From Klebsiella pneumoniae (GTDB taxonomy: Bacteria; Pseudomonadota; Gammaproteobacteria; Pseudomonadales; Pseudohongiellaceae): a DNA stretch of 35,944 nucleotides. The stretch spans positions 1 through 35,944 of the forward strand of contig CAMDML010000029.1 in assembly GCA_945902215.1 (NCBI GenBank). The letters run 5' to 3'. Shown piece by piece: positions 33,326-35,944 of the stretch; position 1 is the stretch's first letter; each line of letters opens with the position of its first letter. Below the pieces are notes generated by a model that was given only the letters and a program-made list of their open reading frames with translations, was not told the DNA's origin and did no database searches. The translations under genes and the position numbers were made by a program.

Positions 33326-35944
33326 ATGTTTCTGAAATACACAAAAGGGCGCGGGAAAACCAACTCCGCTTGTCGTAGCAAGTCGCTTGCACTGTCGATT
33401 GCAGCGATCACATCTACCATGGCCTTCAGCTCTGCAGGCTATGCGCAAAATGCCGATGACGAGCTCGAGGAAATCACTGTTACCGGTTCGCGCATTCGCA
33501 TGACTGACGGCATGGCGGAACCTACACCGGTGACAGTCGTAACTGTCAGTGAGTTGAACAATTTCGACCCGGGCGGTACGGTGGCCGAACAACTGGACTC
33601 ACTACCCCAGTTTTTCCGCACCCAAACCGCCCAGCGCAGCTCCGGGTCTCTTGCATTTACCGTGGGTAGTTTCCTGGACATGCGTGCCCTGGGCAGCCAA
33701 CGTACGCTGGTACTGCTGGATGGCGCCCGCATGGCACCCGGTGATAAACGTGGCCCGGTGAATGTCGATACCTTTCCGACCGCCCTGGTCCGCAGCGTTG
33801 ACGTGGTGACCGGAGGGGCTTCCGCAGCCTATGGCGCCGACGCGCTGGGCGGTGTCACGAACTTCGTCATTGACCGTGAATTCGATGGAGTTAAATTCAG
33901 CTCAGGTACCGGTATATCGGAGTACGGTGACGGCTTTCGCGTCAACGCCAGCATTGCCGGTGGCTTCGACATAGGCGACCGCTTGCATGTCATCGGTTCT
34001 TTCGAGGCGCGCCAGATCGACCAGATCGTCCGCGATACCGAGGATCTGGATTCCAGCTGGTACCAGCGCTGGGGCTGGGTGAAAAACCCGGCCTGGATCT
34101 CCGCCACCGCCACGCCCAACGTGCCGCAGCGCCTGACCCTGCCCAACGTAGCACAGACCGATCGCCATCCCTACGGCATGATCACCGGGACCAATACCGT
34201 GCTCGATGGCATGGTGTTCAATCGTGAAGGGACTGCGGTAGTACCGTTCCGGGATGGCACGGTCACGTCCAAAGCCGGCGTTGGAACAACCCGCACCACC
34301 TCCGGTGGCCCGGAAGCCGATCTCGCGTACAAGGCCAATGAGGGGCCGGGGCAGGGTTCGGAAGTGGTGGGTCGCTCGCTGTTCCTGGCGGGTAACTACC
34401 AGTTCACCGATAACCTGTCCGGTTATGCGCAGGTAGTCGCCGGCCGTTCGGAATCCAATGCCGACAATACGCGCGGGAGCGTTACCGGTATTACCATGAC
34501 CTCCATCTGGGCGCCGCGCATCGCCATCGACAATGTCTTCGTGCCCGCTTACGTCCGTAACACGCTCGCAGCTGCCGGCAAGACCGAGTTCACCCTGAGC
34601 CGCGAGGGTGCCTTCAAGGACGTGCCTGAGATAGGCATTGATTCACGTGATCGAAATACCTTCAACACCCAGACTTATACGGTCGGTTTCGACTATGACT
34701 TGCCGAACGAATGGAATGTTTCGGGCAGCTATTCTTCGGGTGAAACCGAACGCTTGACGCATACCTACGACATGAATCGTATCGACCGCATGGCACTTGG
34801 CATGGATGCGGTGGTGCATCCGACCACGGGCGCGACCGTTTGCAGGGTCAACCTGCCACAGTACTCACCGACGGTGGCGCAACTGAACGCAGCAGGTTTG
34901 GCCAGCGGCTTGTACGATGACCGCACCGACAATGATCCCGTACGGCAACGCCTGGCCTCTCCGGTCGGTCTCGACAACACGATTGGGGGCTGTATCCCCT
35001 ACAACGTCATGGGCTACGGCAATATCAGTGCGGATGCGATCGAGTACGTCGGCACGCTGAAAAAGTCGGTCGGTATCGTCGAACAGGATTTTGCCGAAGT
35101 CGTGACCACCGGCGATCTGTACGAAGGCTGGGGCTATGGTCCCATCTCGATGGCAGCAGGCCTCACGTGGCGCGAATCTGCCTTTTCCGATGAAGCTTTC
35201 CCGGTCGGCGTCGATGCCTTGGGACCGCCTCTCAACGTGCCGGCGCTCGGCATCCGCGGCATCGCCCCGGGTTACACCGGTGGCAGCCCCAACCTGCATA
35301 AATTCTCCACGGTTCCGAAAATCAGTGGGGAATATAACGTGTGGGAATGGTTCAGCGAGTTGCAGATACCGCTCTGGGAATCGGGCTCCGGTAACCAAAG
35401 GGTCGGTAGCTCCCTCGCCTACCGTCAGTCGGACTACAACCTGAGCGGCAAGGTCGAGTCATGGAAAGCAGGCCTCGACTTCCAGGCGCTCGAGGGCCTG
35501 CGTTTGCGCGCAACCAAGTCGCAGGACGTCCGCGAGGCCACCTTCGCCGAGCGCTTCGATGCGCAGGGGGGCGGCGCCAACGTTCTGGATCGGACACGCA
35601 ACAGTGAGAGCGTTTCGATCACGGTGGTGGCATCCGGCAATCCCAACCTGGCGCCTGAAACGGCCGATACTACCGTCGTCGGCTTCGTATTCGAGCCGAG
35701 CTGGGATTGGGCCCAGGGCCTGTCAGTATCAACTGACTGGTATGAGGTGGACATCGCGGATGCCATTTCGCAAATTACCCAGCAGGACGTGGTCGACCGC
35801 TGCTTTGCCGGAGACACGGCGCAGTGTACGAACATCGAACGGGATCCTGCCACCGGCACCATCACGCGTGTCTTCCGGCGCTTTTTCAACCAGGCCCGGG
35901 CCAACGTCGAGGGCGTCGACTTCGAGATCGGTTATCGTACCGAG
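33326..35944 (+). CDS. TonB-dependent receptor, C-terminus beyond window
   Basis: At least 873 residues, open to the last base. The N-terminus has a long signal region (basic start, LALSIAAITSTMAFSSAGYAQ, cleavage near 40), then a TonB-box-like EEITVTGSRIRM (48-59). The plug shows DMRALGSQRTLVLLDGARM and VRSVDVVTGGASAAYGADALGG. Barrel strands follow, with cysteine-containing loops near VCRVNLPQ, IGGCIPYN and DRCFAGDTAQC. The visible part stops in the late barrel (EGVDFEIGY), a position at which many receptors have roughly 100-150 residues left. It is the right-arm counterpart of the receptor at 26138-29137 but differs throughout, so it probably binds another or a related ligand. Confidence 0.95.
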   Translation, partial: MFLKYTKGRGKTNSACRSKSLALSIAAITSTMAFSSAGYAQNADDELEEITVTGSRIRMTDGMAEPTPVTVVTVSELNNFDPGGTVAEQLDSLPQFFRTQTAQRSSGSLAFTVGSFLDMRALGSQRTLVLLDGARMAPGDKRGPVNVDTFPTALVRSVDVVTGGASAAYGADALGGVTNFVIDREFDGVKFSSGTGISEYGDGFRVNASIAGGFDIGDRLHVIGSFEARQIDQIVRDTEDLDSSWYQRWGWVKNPAWISATATPNVPQRLTLPNVAQTDRHPYGMITGTNTVLDGMVFNREGTAVVPFRDGTVTSKAGVGTTRTTSGGPEADLAYKANEGPGQGSEVVGRSLFLAGNYQFTDNLSGYAQVVAGRSESNADNTRGSVTGITMTSIWAPRIAIDNVFVPAYVRNTLAAAGKTEFTLSREGAFKDVPEIGIDSRDRNTFNTQTYTVGFDYDLPNEWNVSGSYSSGETERLTHTYDMNRIDRMALGMDAVVHPTTGATVCRVNLPQYSPTVAQLNAAGLASGLYDDRTDNDPVRQRLASPVGLDNTIGGCIPYNVMGYGNISADAIEYVGTLKKSVGIVEQDFAEVVTTGDLYEGWGYGPISMAAGLTWRESAFSDEAFPVGVDALGPPLNVPALGIRGIAPGYTGGSPNLHKFSTVPKISGEYNVWEWFSELQIPLWESGSGNQRVGSSLAYRQSDYNLSGKVESWKAGLDFQALEGLRLRATKSQDVREATFAERFDAQGGGANVLDRTRNSESVSITVVASGNPNLAPETADTTVVGFVFEPSWDWAQGLSVSTDWYEVDIADAISQITQQDVVDRCFAGDTAQCTNIERDPATGTITRVFRRFFNQARANVEGVDFEIGYRTE

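Noticed and set aside
1-35944. tRNA or rRNA genes
   Set aside because: No stretch with T-loop and acceptor-stem features or rRNA-like conserved blocks was found by reading, though a covariance-model scan was not possible.

Overview
The window looks like chromosomal DNA of a Gram-negative, aerobic proteobacterium, most likely a gammaproteobacterium. The evidence is two TonB-dependent receptors, many Sec and Tat signal peptides and lipoboxes, an MdlAB-type heterodimeric ABC exporter, a YbcJ-like S4 protein, a persulfide dioxygenase-rhodanese fusion and an IS3-family element. The lineage is an inference from gene content only.

Layout. Position 1-120 holds the broken end of a glycogen phosphorylase gene (minus strand), followed by copy 1 of a structured dispersed repeat (171-487). 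Then come a secreted protein of unknown function (608-1978), a secreted TPR protein (2083-3075), a two-gene ABC exporter operon on the minus strand (6619-3078), a small PGPGW-type membrane protein (6907-7335), a remnant of an alpha/beta hydrolase (7361-7520), a DUF6152-PDLSG fusion protein (7603-8796), a secreted two-unit protein (8837-9766) and an S4 RNA-binding protein (9769-10116). A paralogue of the 8837-9766 protein, a lipoprotein gene, is split by an intact 1228-bp IS3-family element (10479-11706). A glutathione S-transferase-like gene (13239-12592) and a persulfide dioxygenase-rhodanese gene (13410-14477) diverge from a shared spacer. Repeat copy 2 follows (14495-14752).

From 24530 down to 14860 lies a compact six-gene minus-strand cluster ended by a strong intrinsic terminator (14797-14825): a cytochrome c-like DUF1587/1595/1592/1588/1585 protein, a Tat-exported DUF1552 protein, a metallo-beta-lactamase-fold lipoprotein, a secreted ankyrin protein, an M28 peptidase lipoprotein and a paralogue of the 608-1978 protein. 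All six products carry export signals. Upstream sits a TPR/aspartyl-asparaginyl beta-hydroxylase (25949-24690).

The right end (26138-35944) is a nearly mirror-symmetric divergent locus. From one central 193-bp spacer, each arm reads a PDLSG-domain protein and a DUF6152 protein, then a TonB-dependent receptor. The right receptor runs off the window.

The theme is cell-envelope uptake and processing of an unidentified substrate. Three DUF6152 domains, each predicted to mature with an N-terminal His-His, and five proteins with a shared C-x-P / G-x-W-x-x-D-T-L type region recur in 33 kb. They appear as separate neighbours in the mirror locus and as one fused polypeptide at 7603-8796, which argues that they work together. 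Their biochemical role cannot be read from the sequence.
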